Source: Pedobacter yulinensis (GTDB taxonomy: Bacteria; Bacteroidota; Bacteroidia; Sphingobacteriales; Sphingobacteriaceae). Taken from it: DNA of 64,000 bases. The notes below the pieces were generated by a model. It was not told where the DNA came from and made no database searches. It saw only the letters and a program-made list of their open reading frames with translations. The DNA lies in assembly GCF_003029735.1 (NCBI RefSeq), contig NZ_KZ686271.1:62001-126000 (forward strand), given 5' to 3'. The position numbers and the translations under genes were made by a program. This document shows, piece after piece, positions 17,721 to 25,386 of this stretch (positions are counted from its first letter, which is position 1; every line of letters begins with the position of its first letter).

Positions 17721-18062
17721 ATGGACATCGAATCCTTCCGCGACTTTTGCCTCAGCTTGCCTGGTACGACCGAAGATGTAAAATGGGGCGATCATTTGTG
17801 TTTTCTGGTAGAAAACAAGATTTTTTTAATGTGTTCCCTGCAGGCGCCGCATTCCTTCAGTTTCAAGATCGAACCGGAAGCTTTTGATATCCTGGTTCAG
17901 CGCGCCGGCGTTTCTCAGGCCCCTTATTCGGCAAAACGCCAATGGGCCCTTGCACACAGCCTGGAGGTTTTTAACGAGGCAGAATTGAAGGCACACGTTG
18001 CAAACAGCCGAAGCCTTGTCATTTCAAAACTAACAAAAAAGCTACAGGCAAAATACCTATAG
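17721..18062 (+). CDS. MmcQ/YjbR family DNA-binding-like protein
   Basis: 113 residues, full length for the family. It has the typical features: an N-terminal FRDFCLSLPGTTEDVKWGDHLCFLV helix-strand start, the strand KIFLMCSL, and the ending typical of the family (SRSLVISKLTKKLQAKYL). The fold is that of the MotA/CyaY-like DNA-binding proteins, but no regulatory target is known for most members. The gene is preceded by a TAAATTTT stretch right before the ATG, and its stop codon lies inside a terminator hairpin shared with the convergent M13 peptidase gene. Confidence 0.88.
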   Translation: MDIESFRDFCLSLPGTTEDVKWGDHLCFLVENKIFLMCSLQAPHSFSFKIEPEAFDILVQRAGVSQAPYSAKRQWALAHSLEVFNEAELKAHVANSRSLVISKLTKKLQAKYL

Positions 18063-18067
18063 CTTTT
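18035..18067. terminator. Terminator hairpin overlapping the yjbR stop codon, shared with the convergent peptidase
   Basis: AAAAGCTA (18037-18044) pairs with TAGCTTTT (18060-18067), extended inward by AGG/CCT across one C-A mismatch. On the minus strand it ends in six T and would stop the M13 peptidase transcript; on the plus strand four T follow. Confidence 0.6.
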
Positions 18068-18092
18068 ACACGCTGGGTAGCGAGGATCGCTG

Positions 18093-20126
18093 TTACCACA
18101 TGCGGATGCGGTCTTCGGGTTTTTTATAGAGTTTCTGCCCGGGTTTTACATCAAATGCTTCGTACCAGGCATCCATGTTAACAGGTGCACCAATGGTGCG
18201 GTATTCGCCTGGCGAGTGCGGATCGGTTTTGATCTGCTGTGCGGCGCTTTCGGGCAGGATGTTGCCCCGCCAAACCTGTGCCCACGACAGGAAAAAACGC
18301 TGATCGGGTGTAAAGCCATCAATTTTTTCGTTTGACTGGCCCTGTTTGGTCATTTTGAAGGCAGTATATGCTGCATTCAGGCCGCCCAGGTCACCAATGT
18401 TTTCGCCCATGGTCAGTTTTCCGTTTACGTGAATCGTATCCAGCACGGTATAACTGTCAAACTGCTTGCCGAGTGCGGCTGCTTTTTCATCAAATTTCTT
18501 GCGGTCTTCGGCTGTCCACCAGTTTTTCAGGTTTCCGTCCTTATCATACTGGCTTCCGCTGTCATCAAAACCGTGCGACATTTCATGGCCGATAACGGCG
18601 CCGATGCCACCGTAGTTGATGGCATCGTCTGCCTTCGGATCAAAAAACGGAAACTGCAGAATACCCGCAGGAAATACAATCTCGTTCATGGTTGCACTGT
18701 AGTAGGCGTTTACCGTAGGAGGCGTCATGCCGAACCGGCTGCGGTCTACCGGTTTGCCCAGCTGCGCCACAGATTCTTTATAAGACCAGGCACCTACGTT
18801 GCGTAAATTCTGGAAATACGTGGCCCGGTTGATCACCAGTCCCTCGTAGTTTTTCCACTTTTCAGGATAACCAACCTTAGGCCGGAAGGCATGAAGTTTT
18901 GCCAGCGCCTTTTCTTTGGTTTCAGGACTCATCCAGTCCAGGCCCTTGATCCTGATCTCAAAAGCTTTGCGCAGGTTGGCGATCAGTTCGTCCATGCGGG
19001 CCTTGGCCTCCGGCTTGAAATATTTCGCCACGTACAGTTGGCCAAGCAGTTCACCGATGGCGCCATCGGTAAGTTGAGACATGCGCTGCCAGCGCGGTGT
19101 CTGAACACGCTGGCCCGTCTGCGCGCGGGTATATTCAAATGAGGCCTTCACGAACGGGGAACTCAGATTGGAAGCCGATCCTTTGAGGATGTTCCATTCC
19201 AGGTAGGTCTTCCAGTCTGCAACCGGTACAGATTTCAGCATGGCATTGACCGTGCTGAAAAACGCTGGCGAGGACACCAGGATACTGTCTTGCGCAGGCA
19301 CCTTGAATTGCAGCAGGTATTTGCTCCAATCCATGTTCGGCGTGGTCTTGCTGAACGCGGCCACCGTAAATTTGTTATACGTCTTGTATGGATCGCGCAT
19401 TTCCACCCGGCTCATTTGTGCTTCAGCAAGTTGTTTTTCAATGCTGAATACGGTCGCCGCTTTTTTTGCAGCCGCCTCTGGCGAGCTGCCGGTCAGCGTG
19501 AACAGCGCAACCATGTATTTGTCGTAAGCCTCGCGGATGGCCTTTGAACGCGCATCGTCTTTCAGGTAATAATCGCGGTCGGCAAGTGTGGTGCCGCCCT
19601 GGCCCAGGTTGATCATGTATTTGTTCACATTCTTGCGGTCCTGCCCAACGCCGAAACCAAATAATGGCGCCCCGATGCCAGAAGTGCGCATGAATGCGAT
19701 CTCATTGAGCACCCCCTGAATGTCTTTGATCTGTGCTACCCGAGCCAGGTCGGGTTTGATGGGTGTATAACCCAGTTTTTCAATGGTGAGGCTGTCCATC
19801 GCAGCGGCGTAAAAATCGCCGACCCGTCTTTTGACCGATCCTGCCAGTGCTTTTTTGTCGGCCGCAGCGTCTTCAACAAGGCCACGAACCGCGTTAATGT
19901 TGAAATCGCGAAGTTCATTGAAGCTTCCCCAGCGGGTTTCTTTTGCGGGAACAGGATTGTTTTTAACCCAGGTGCCGCTTGCATACCGGTAAAAATCGTC
20001 GCCCGGTTTCACAGAAAGATCCATGTTGGCCGGGTCAATAAACTTGCGTTCCTGTGCCGATACCTTTGCACCGCCCGCCAGGATCCCCACAGCAAAGGCC
20101 AGACAGGTTAATTTTTTATAGTTCAT
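18093..20126 (-). CDS. Secreted M13 family zinc metallopeptidase (neprilysin-like)
   Basis: 677 residues. The N-terminal signal peptide (about 1-24, ending KVSAQ) suggests export to the periplasm or surface. An N-terminal all-helical peptidase_M13_N domain (FIDPANMDLSVKPGDDFYRYASGTWVKNNP region) is followed by the catalytic domain with the zinc site HEMSH (His 514, Glu 515, His 518), the third ligand in ENIGDLGGL (Glu 575, Asp 579), and the substrate-binding NAYYSATMNEIVFPAGIL. It cleaves oligopeptides on the amino side of hydrophobic residues. The start codon is held inside a 14-bp inverted repeat (20122-20160), which may control its translation. Bordered by a shared terminator at its 3' end. 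Confidence 0.95.
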   Translation of the reverse strand: MNYKKLTCLAFAVGILAGGAKVSAQERKFIDPANMDLSVKPGDDFYRYASGTWVKNNPVPAKETRWGSFNELRDFNINAVRGLVEDAAADKKALAGSVKRRVGDFYAAAMDSLTIEKLGYTPIKPDLARVAQIKDIQGVLNEIAFMRTSGIGAPLFGFGVGQDRKNVNKYMINLGQGGTTLADRDYYLKDDARSKAIREAYDKYMVALFTLTGSSPEAAAKKAATVFSIEKQLAEAQMSRVEMRDPYKTYNKFTVAAFSKTTPNMDWSKYLLQFKVPAQDSILVSSPAFFSTVNAMLKSVPVADWKTYLEWNILKGSASNLSSPFVKASFEYTRAQTGQRVQTPRWQRMSQLTDGAIGELLGQLYVAKYFKPEAKARMDELIANLRKAFEIRIKGLDWMSPETKEKALAKLHAFRPKVGYPEKWKNYEGLVINRATYFQNLRNVGAWSYKESVAQLGKPVDRSRFGMTPPTVNAYYSATMNEIVFPAGILQFPFFDPKADDAINYGGIGAVIGHEMSHGFDDSGSQYDKDGNLKNWWTAEDRKKFDEKAAALGKQFDSYTVLDTIHVNGKLTMGENIGDLGGLNAAYTAFKMTKQGQSNEKIDGFTPDQRFFLSWAQVWRGNILPESAAQQIKTDPHSPGEYRTIGAPVNMDAWYEAFDVKPGQKLYKKPEDRIRMW

Positions 20127-20160
20127 AAAATTCAGCTAAATAAAAGGCTGAATTTATGAA
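20122..20160 (-). promoter_or_regulatory. Inverted repeat enclosing the M13 peptidase start codon
   Basis: TTCATAAAATTCAGC (20122-20136) and GCTGAATTTATGAA (20147-20160) are reverse complements apart from one bulged A, with a 10-base loop. The start codon (20126-20124) sits in the stem, so the folded mRNA would hide the initiation site. It could also be a protein operator. Confidence 0.5.
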
Positions 20161-20447
20161 TTTGGCAATAGAAAATCCGGATGATAATATAAATATTACC
20201 TGTTGAACCAATAGTACAGCCTGTCTACCCCCAACCGCCTCCATAGCTCACCGGAAAACAAGAAATGCTTTAAAGTTTTCATCCTTAATAAGTTATTATC
20301 TATTTAACACTTTTTAACATCTTTTATTGTGCGCGCTGAAAAAAAATACCCGCTCAGTGTGCAGATGGGGGGCAAACCGCGCAACTGCCGACTTTAGCCT
20401 TTCAGCTTAAATCTGTATTTTTACCGCCCAAAATCTTATCAAAACGA
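20127..20447. other. 321-base divergent intergenic region between the M13 peptidase and valS
   Basis: Besides the start-codon inverted repeat at its left edge and a possible valS promoter at 20393-20423, I see no ORF, no further clear hairpin and no T-box or other riboswitch-like pattern. The middle (about 20270-20330) is AT-rich, with TTAACACTTTTTAACATC-type sequence. Confidence 0.5.
20393..20423 (+). promoter_or_regulatory. Possible valS promoter
   Basis: TTTA (20393-20396), a 19-base spacer, TATTTTTA (20416-20423). Both boxes match the Bacteroidota consensus except for A instead of G at their last base. Leader of about 20 bases to the ATG at 20448. Confidence 0.35.
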
Positions 20448-23114
20448 ATGAGCATTTCCACGAAATACGATCCGCAGTCAACAGAAGATAAATGGTACAG
20501 CTACTGGCTGGCAAAAAAATTCTTTCATTCTGAGCCCGATTCGCGCGAGCCATACACCATTGTGATTCCGCCCCCGAATGTAACCGGCGTATTGCACATG
20601 GGACATATGCTCAACAATACCATACAGGATGTACTTATCAGGAAGGCGCGTATGGAAGGCAAAAATGCCTGCTGGGTGCCCGGAACCGATCATGCATCGA
20701 TTGCTACCGAGGCAAAGGTTGTTGCCATGCTAAAAGAACAGGGAATTGATAAAAAAGACCTGTCGCGGGAGGACTTTCTTAAACACGCCTGGGAATGGAA
20801 GGAAAAGTATGGGGGCATTATCCTGGAGCAGCTGAAAAAGCTTGGAGCGAGCTGCGACTGGGACCGCACCCGTTTTACCATGGAAGAAGATCTTTCTGGA
20901 GCGGTAATCGATTCATTTATACACCTGTATAGAAAAGGCTGGATCTACAGGGGCGTGAGGATGATCAACTGGGACCCGCAGGGTAAAACAGCAGTTTCTG
21001 ATGAAGAGGTGATCCGCAAAGAGGTGAGCCAGAAGCTGTATTACATCCGCTATGAAGTCAGGAGTGAGGGTATGGAGTCTGCTTTACTCACCGTAGCCAC
21101 GACGCGGCCAGAAACGATCATGGCCGATGCGGCGATCTGTATCAACCCCAATGATCCCCGATACGCACAGCTGCGCGGTAAGAAAGCACATATTCCGCTC
21201 ATTAATCGTGAAATTCCGATCATAGAAGACGAATACGTGGACATGGAGTTTGGTACCGGCTGCCTGAAAGTTACGCCCGCCCACGATTTGAACGATTATG
21301 AACTTGGCATTAAACACAAGCTGCCAGTTATCGACATTCTGAATGATAACGGTACACTCAATGAACTTGCCGTTATCCTTGTTGGCGAAGACCGGTTCGC
21401 AGCCCGGAAAAAGATCGCTGCCATGCTTGAAGAGGCCGGTCACCTGGAGAAAGTAGAAGAGTATAAATCGCAGGTTGGTTTTTCTGAGCGGACCGATGCG
21501 GTCATTGAACCGCGGCTCAGCCTTCAGTGGTTCTGTAAAATGTCAGAACTGGTCAAACCTGCATTAGATGATGTGCTGAACGGGGAAATCAAACTCATTC
21601 CCGAAAAGTTTATTAATACCTACCGCCACTGGATGGAGAATGTGCGCGACTGGAACATTAGCCGGCAGCTCTGGTGGGGTCAGCGTATCCCAGCCTGGTA
21701 TGATGACCAGGGCAACTGGGTCGTAGCCAGGACCAAAGAAGAAGCGCTTGAAGCCTTCTGGAACCAGAAACAGCTTGATAAAGCAACCGAGGCCGATAAA
21801 GAAGGGTTCAAACAGCAATTGTCCGCCTTTGTGCGGCAGGATGACGACGTATTAGACACCTGGTTCTCTTCCTGGTTGTGGCCGATCTCTGTTTTTGACG
21901 GTTTCAAGAACCCGGATAATCCTGACATTAATTATTATTATCCGACAAACGACCTGATTACTGCTCCCGAGATCTTGTTTTTCTGGGTCGCGCGCATGAT
22001 TATGGCCGGACATGAGTTCAGGGGGCAAAAGCCTTTTACAAACGTTTACCTAACAGGAATTGTACGGGATAAGATCGGGCGCAAGATGTCCAAATCGCTA
22101 GGCAATTCGCCTGATCCCATTGGCCTGATCGAAAAGTATGGAGCAGACGGCGTCCGGGTGGGCATGCTCCTGTGCTCGCCGGCCGGAAACGACCTCATGT
22201 TTGACGAAAGTTACTGCGAACAGGGCCGGAATTTTGCCAACAAGATCTGGAATGCTTTCAGGCTGGTTAAAGGCTGGGAAGTGAATGATGAGCTTGAAAA
22301 TCCAAACACGCAGGCGATATTGTGGTTTGAAAACCGTTTTAACCAGGCACTTGCCTCTATTGAAGATGATTTCAGGCAATACCGACTCTCTGAGGCGCTC
22401 ATGGCTACCTATAAACTCGTGTGGGACGACTTTTGCGCCTGGTACCTGGAAATGGTAAAACCCGCCTATCAGCAGCCGATAGACCGGCAAAGCTACATTG
22501 CGACAGTTGGGTTTTTTGAGAAGCTGCTTTGCCTGCTGCATCCCTTTATGCCTTTCCTGACCGAAGAGCTGTATCACGACGAGGTTTTCGGTCAGCGCGA
22601 AGAAATGGAGTGTTGTATCGTGGCCAGTTATCCGAAATCAGCGCCGGCAGACGCAGCCTTGCTTAAAGAGGCCGAAACTGTAAAGAGCCTTGTTGCCGAG
22701 ATCCGCAATGTGCGCAACCAGAAACAGCTTTCGCCAAAAGAGGCACTCCAGCTGCTCATTAAGGTAAATTCAGGCCTGGACTATGAGAAATGGCTGAATA
22801 TCGTGTTCAAACTGGCCAACATTGCCCAGGTTGAATTTGTAAACGATAAAATACCGGGTGCGCTGAACTTCAGGGCCGGAACCGACGAGTTTTTCATACC
22901 CATGGAAGAAAACATCGATTCAGAGGCAGAACGTGAGCGACTGAACGCCGAACTTATTTACCTGCAGGGCTTTCTGAAGTCAGTAGAAGCAAAACTCGGC
23001 AATGAACGGTTTGTGCAAAATGCCAAACCGGAGGTTGTTCAAAATGAACGCAATAAACAGGCCGATGCCCTTGCTAAGATCAGGATCATAGAAGAAAACC
23101 TGGCGCTGCTCTAG
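20448..23114 (+). CDS. valS: Valine--tRNA ligase
   Basis: 888 residues, a typical class Ia synthetase. It charges tRNA-Val and edits mischarged threonine. The HIGH-type signature is HMGHM at 50-54 after PPPNVTGV; the KMSKS signature is at 546-550 (RKMSKSLGNSPDPIGL). Between them lies the CP1 editing domain (about 200-370, TTRPETIMAD and GTGCLKVTPAHDLNDYELG). An anticodon-binding domain follows (about 640-790), and a C-terminal coiled coil (about 825-888) clamps the tRNA. ATG at 20448 follows an AAAACGA leader without a Shine-Dalgarno sequence. Convergent with the HPP gene, the stops being two bases apart. Confidence 0.97.
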   Translation: MSISTKYDPQSTEDKWYSYWLAKKFFHSEPDSREPYTIVIPPPNVTGVLHMGHMLNNTIQDVLIRKARMEGKNACWVPGTDHASIATEAKVVAMLKEQGIDKKDLSREDFLKHAWEWKEKYGGIILEQLKKLGASCDWDRTRFTMEEDLSGAVIDSFIHLYRKGWIYRGVRMINWDPQGKTAVSDEEVIRKEVSQKLYYIRYEVRSEGMESALLTVATTRPETIMADAAICINPNDPRYAQLRGKKAHIPLINREIPIIEDEYVDMEFGTGCLKVTPAHDLNDYELGIKHKLPVIDILNDNGTLNELAVILVGEDRFAARKKIAAMLEEAGHLEKVEEYKSQVGFSERTDAVIEPRLSLQWFCKMSELVKPALDDVLNGEIKLIPEKFINTYRHWMENVRDWNISRQLWWGQRIPAWYDDQGNWVVARTKEEALEAFWNQKQLDKATEADKEGFKQQLSAFVRQDDDVLDTWFSSWLWPISVFDGFKNPDNPDINYYYPTNDLITAPEILFFWVARMIMAGHEFRGQKPFTNVYLTGIVRDKIGRKMSKSLGNSPDPIGLIEKYGADGVRVGMLLCSPAGNDLMFDESYCEQGRNFANKIWNAFRLVKGWEVNDELENPNTQAILWFENRFNQALASIEDDFRQYRLSEALMATYKLVWDDFCAWYLEMVKPAYQQPIDRQSYIATVGFFEKLLCLLHPFMPFLTEELYHDEVFGQREEMECCIVASYPKSAPADAALLKEAETVKSLVAEIRNVRNQKQLSPKEALQLLIKVNSGLDYEKWLNIVFKLANIAQVEFVNDKIPGALNFRAGTDEFFIPMEENIDSEAERERLNAELIYLQGFLKSVEAKLGNERFVQNAKPEVVQNERNKQADALAKIRIIEENLALL

Positions 23115-23116
23115 CG

Positions 23117-23725
23117 TCAGGCCCTGTTTTTTATACGCCGGGTGTACATCCTGATCTTTCTCAGGGTGCGCGTAAATTTCTTGCTGGTCGGATAACTCCG
23201 GTGCCTGGTCAGGTTGTTGAACACGAGCGCGAAGAGCAACAGGATCATGGCGCCTGAAAATACAGGGGTTAAGACGTACAGGTAACCAAGCGCTTTGACC
23301 TGCGCTGAACCTGCTACTGCAATGAGCGCCGTAGCGCCACCCGGGGGATGCATGGTGCGTGTCATTTGCATGCCCACGATGGACAAGGAAACGGCCAGGG
23401 GCGCAGCCAGCCAGGTCAGGTCAGGAAAAAGTTTATAAACCGTTACGCCGATCAGTGCTGAAAGCACGTGCCCGCCAACAAGGTTTCGCGGCTGGGCAAG
23501 CGGGCTTTGAATGGCTCCGTAAACCAGTACACTCGAAGCGCCGAACGAGCCGATCAGGAACACATAATCGTGTAAATTTACGCTCAATTTGTTCAGAAGC
23601 CCAATACAGCCGATCGCGGCAAATGACCCAGCAAAGGACCAGGTATGTTCCCTGAAATCGATCAACGTTTCCTTGTAGAGGACAAAACGCGAAATCCTGA
23701 TACCCCTTTTTATTCTTTCTTTCAT
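23117..23725 (-). CDS. HPP family integral membrane protein
   Basis: 202 residues. It has about five predicted membrane helices and the family-defining HPP motif in TMHPPGGATALIAV. The basic termini (MKERIKRGIRISRF and RKIRMYTRRIKNRA) fit cytosolic ends. Some HPP proteins have been linked to nitrite transport in cyanobacteria and chloroplasts, but the role in Bacteroidota is not established. Its ATG is directly adjacent to the stop of the upstream HsdR-N gene (23726), so the two are co-transcribed. Confidence 0.87.
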   Translation of the reverse strand: MKERIKRGIRISRFVLYKETLIDFREHTWSFAGSFAAIGCIGLLNKLSVNLHDYVFLIGSFGASSVLVYGAIQSPLAQPRNLVGGHVLSALIGVTVYKLFPDLTWLAAPLAVSLSIVGMQMTRTMHPPGGATALIAVAGSAQVKALGYLYVLTPVFSGAMILLLFALVFNNLTRHRSYPTSKKFTRTLRKIRMYTRRIKNRA

Positions 23726-24187
23726 CTATAAGTCTAAATAGTCGGGTAACTCTTCAACGAACTGAAAAAGACCGGCAGCATGGTCAATACGTGCATAGTA
23801 ATGCTTCAGGCCATTGGTGACCACCAGCCACCGCGCCTTATGAATCAGGTTATAGCGGGCCGCCTGGTCAAAAACCTTCTGATCAATTTTAACAGCCGGC
23901 GCTTTACACTCGACCAGTACGGCTTTGTTTCCCTCCCTGTCATAAATCAATAGGTCGCTGCGTTTCTGCATCTGGTGCAGCTGCAGGCCACCTTCAATGC
24001 GTATTAATGATTTGGGAAAGGCATGCCCCTGCACCAGGTAGTGTATAAAATGCTGCCTGACCCATTCTTCGGGTGTCAGAAAAAGATGTTTTTTCCGGAT
24101 TTCGTCAAATATATACGTGCCGCCCTCCTTTTCTGTGATCCGGAAAGGGTAGGGGGGCAGGTTTAAAGGAATCGGTTCAAATGCCAT
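23726..24187 (-). CDS. Stand-alone type I restriction HsdR N-terminal domain protein
   Basis: 153 residues corresponding to the PD-(D/E)xK nuclease-fold domain found at the N-terminus of HsdR subunits. The putative metal ligands are Asp 78 in RSDLLIYD and Glu 93-x-Lys 95 in LVECKAP, with a Gln in the following helix (KVFDQAARYN). No helicase domain and no HsdM or HsdS gene is nearby, so this is not a restriction system. In Bacteroidota this small protein is often next to holA, which is divergent here (24271), hinting at a DNA-maintenance role. The catalytic residues look complete; substrate unknown. Confidence 0.85.
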   Translation of the reverse strand: MAFEPIPLNLPPYPFRITEKEGGTYIFDEIRKKHLFLTPEEWVRQHFIHYLVQGHAFPKSLIRIEGGLQLHQMQKRSDLLIYDREGNKAVLVECKAPAVKIDQKVFDQAARYNLIHKARWLVVTNGLKHYYARIDHAAGLFQFVEELPDYLDL

Positions 24188-24225
24188 GCGGGTGGGGTTG
24201 CTTTTCCATCAACCTTTCATGTTGG

Positions 24226-24264
24226 TAATTTTGCTGTAAATGGTGCCGCAATATCGTAATTTTG
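24226..24264 (+). promoter_or_regulatory. Tandem TAATTTTG boxes in front of holA
   Basis: TAATTTTG occurs at 24226-24233 and again at 24257-24264, 31 bases apart; both fit the TAnnTTTG box. The second lies only 6 bases before the ATG at 24271, so a transcript from it would be nearly leaderless. The TTTG of the first copy is 23 bases upstream of the second box, a slightly long spacer. Confidence 0.35.
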
Positions 24265-24270
24265 CGGTCA

Positions 24271-25281
24271 ATGACGGCTGCCGAAATTATCAAAGAACTC
24301 AAAGCGCGGAAATTCCGGCCGGTTTACCTGTTGCATGGCGAAGAGCCGTATTATATAGATGAACTGACGACCTATATCGAACAGCAGGTGCTGAGCGATG
24401 CTGAAAAGGGATTTAATCAGACCGTACTGTACGGGAAAGATACCGACATGGCTACTGTGCTGAACGCAGCCAAGAGGTATCCTATGATGTCTGATTATCA
24501 GGTGGTCATTGTAAAAGAAGCCCAGGAGCTGAAATGGTCTGACAGCAAGGCCGAGGAATTTGTGCTGGCGTATTTCGAGAAGCCCCTGGCCAGCACCATC
24601 CTGGTCCTGGCTTATAAATATGCCAATTTCGACAAACGCAAAAAGATCTACAAAGCGATCGATAAAAACGGACTGATTTTCCAGTCAGACCCGGTGCGCG
24701 ACTATAAACTGGTGCCCTGGATCGAAGGGCTGATCGCTTCTAAAGGCTGTAAGATCGAACCGCAGGCTTCCGCGCTCATGGCCGAATACCTGGGCACCGA
24801 TCTGAGCAAGATATCAAATGAGGTCGATAAGCTGCTCCTGAACCTTGGGAAAGGCGTAACAATCACCTCCGATCACATTCAGCGCAACATCGGGATCAGT
24901 AAAGAGTACAACGTTTTCGAACTGCAAAAAGCACTTGCCGTACGCGATGTCGTCAAATGCAACCAGATTATCGGTTATTTTGCTGCCAATCCCAAGGCGA
25001 ACCCGATGGTCATGGTGCTTGCTAATCTGAACAGCTATTTTACAAAAATCCTCAAATATCACTACCTGCTCAATAAAGCAGATGCGCCCAAGGAGCTTGG
25101 TGTTAGCCCGTATTTTATAAAAGACTATGAGCTGGCCGCACGCAGTTATCCCGGCGGCAAGGTTTTCCAGGTCATTTCGCTGCTTCGGGAGTATGATCTG
25201 AAGAGCAAGGGTGTAGACAGTACCGGCAATACCGGCGACGGCGATTTGCTCAAAGAACTACTCTTTAAGATTATACACTGA
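24271..25281 (+). CDS. holA: DNA polymerase III subunit delta
   Basis: 336 residues. HolA opens the sliding clamp as part of the clamp loader. The N-terminal RecA-like domain (PVYLLHGEEPYYIDEL), the small helical domain (GTDLSKISNEVDKLLLNLG) and the C-terminal collar domain (NVFELQKALAVRDVVKCNQII) follow the family order. There is no functional Walker A, as expected for delta. The frame is open to a TTG at 24262, but the ATG at 24271 (MTAAEIIKELK) matches the family start. Possible promoter boxes lie directly upstream. Divergent from the HsdR-N gene. Confidence 0.93.
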   Translation: MTAAEIIKELKARKFRPVYLLHGEEPYYIDELTTYIEQQVLSDAEKGFNQTVLYGKDTDMATVLNAAKRYPMMSDYQVVIVKEAQELKWSDSKAEEFVLAYFEKPLASTILVLAYKYANFDKRKKIYKAIDKNGLIFQSDPVRDYKLVPWIEGLIASKGCKIEPQASALMAEYLGTDLSKISNEVDKLLLNLGKGVTITSDHIQRNIGISKEYNVFELQKALAVRDVVKCNQIIGYFAANPKANPMVMVLANLNSYFTKILKYHYLLNKADAPKELGVSPYFIKDYELAARSYPGGKVFQVISLLREYDLKSKGVDSTGNTGDGDLLKELLFKIIH

Positions 25282-25386
25282 GCAGGCCCCTAGCAAAAAT
25301 TGTTGCCTGTAACGGTAACGTTATACCATTTAGGAAGCTGATAACTGCCTTTCCATTATTTTAGCTCTCCAAATTAACTTATTCGC

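Noticed and set aside
23726..24187. Possible type I restriction system
   Set aside because: Only the HsdR N-terminal domain is present; no helicase, HsdM or HsdS in the window.
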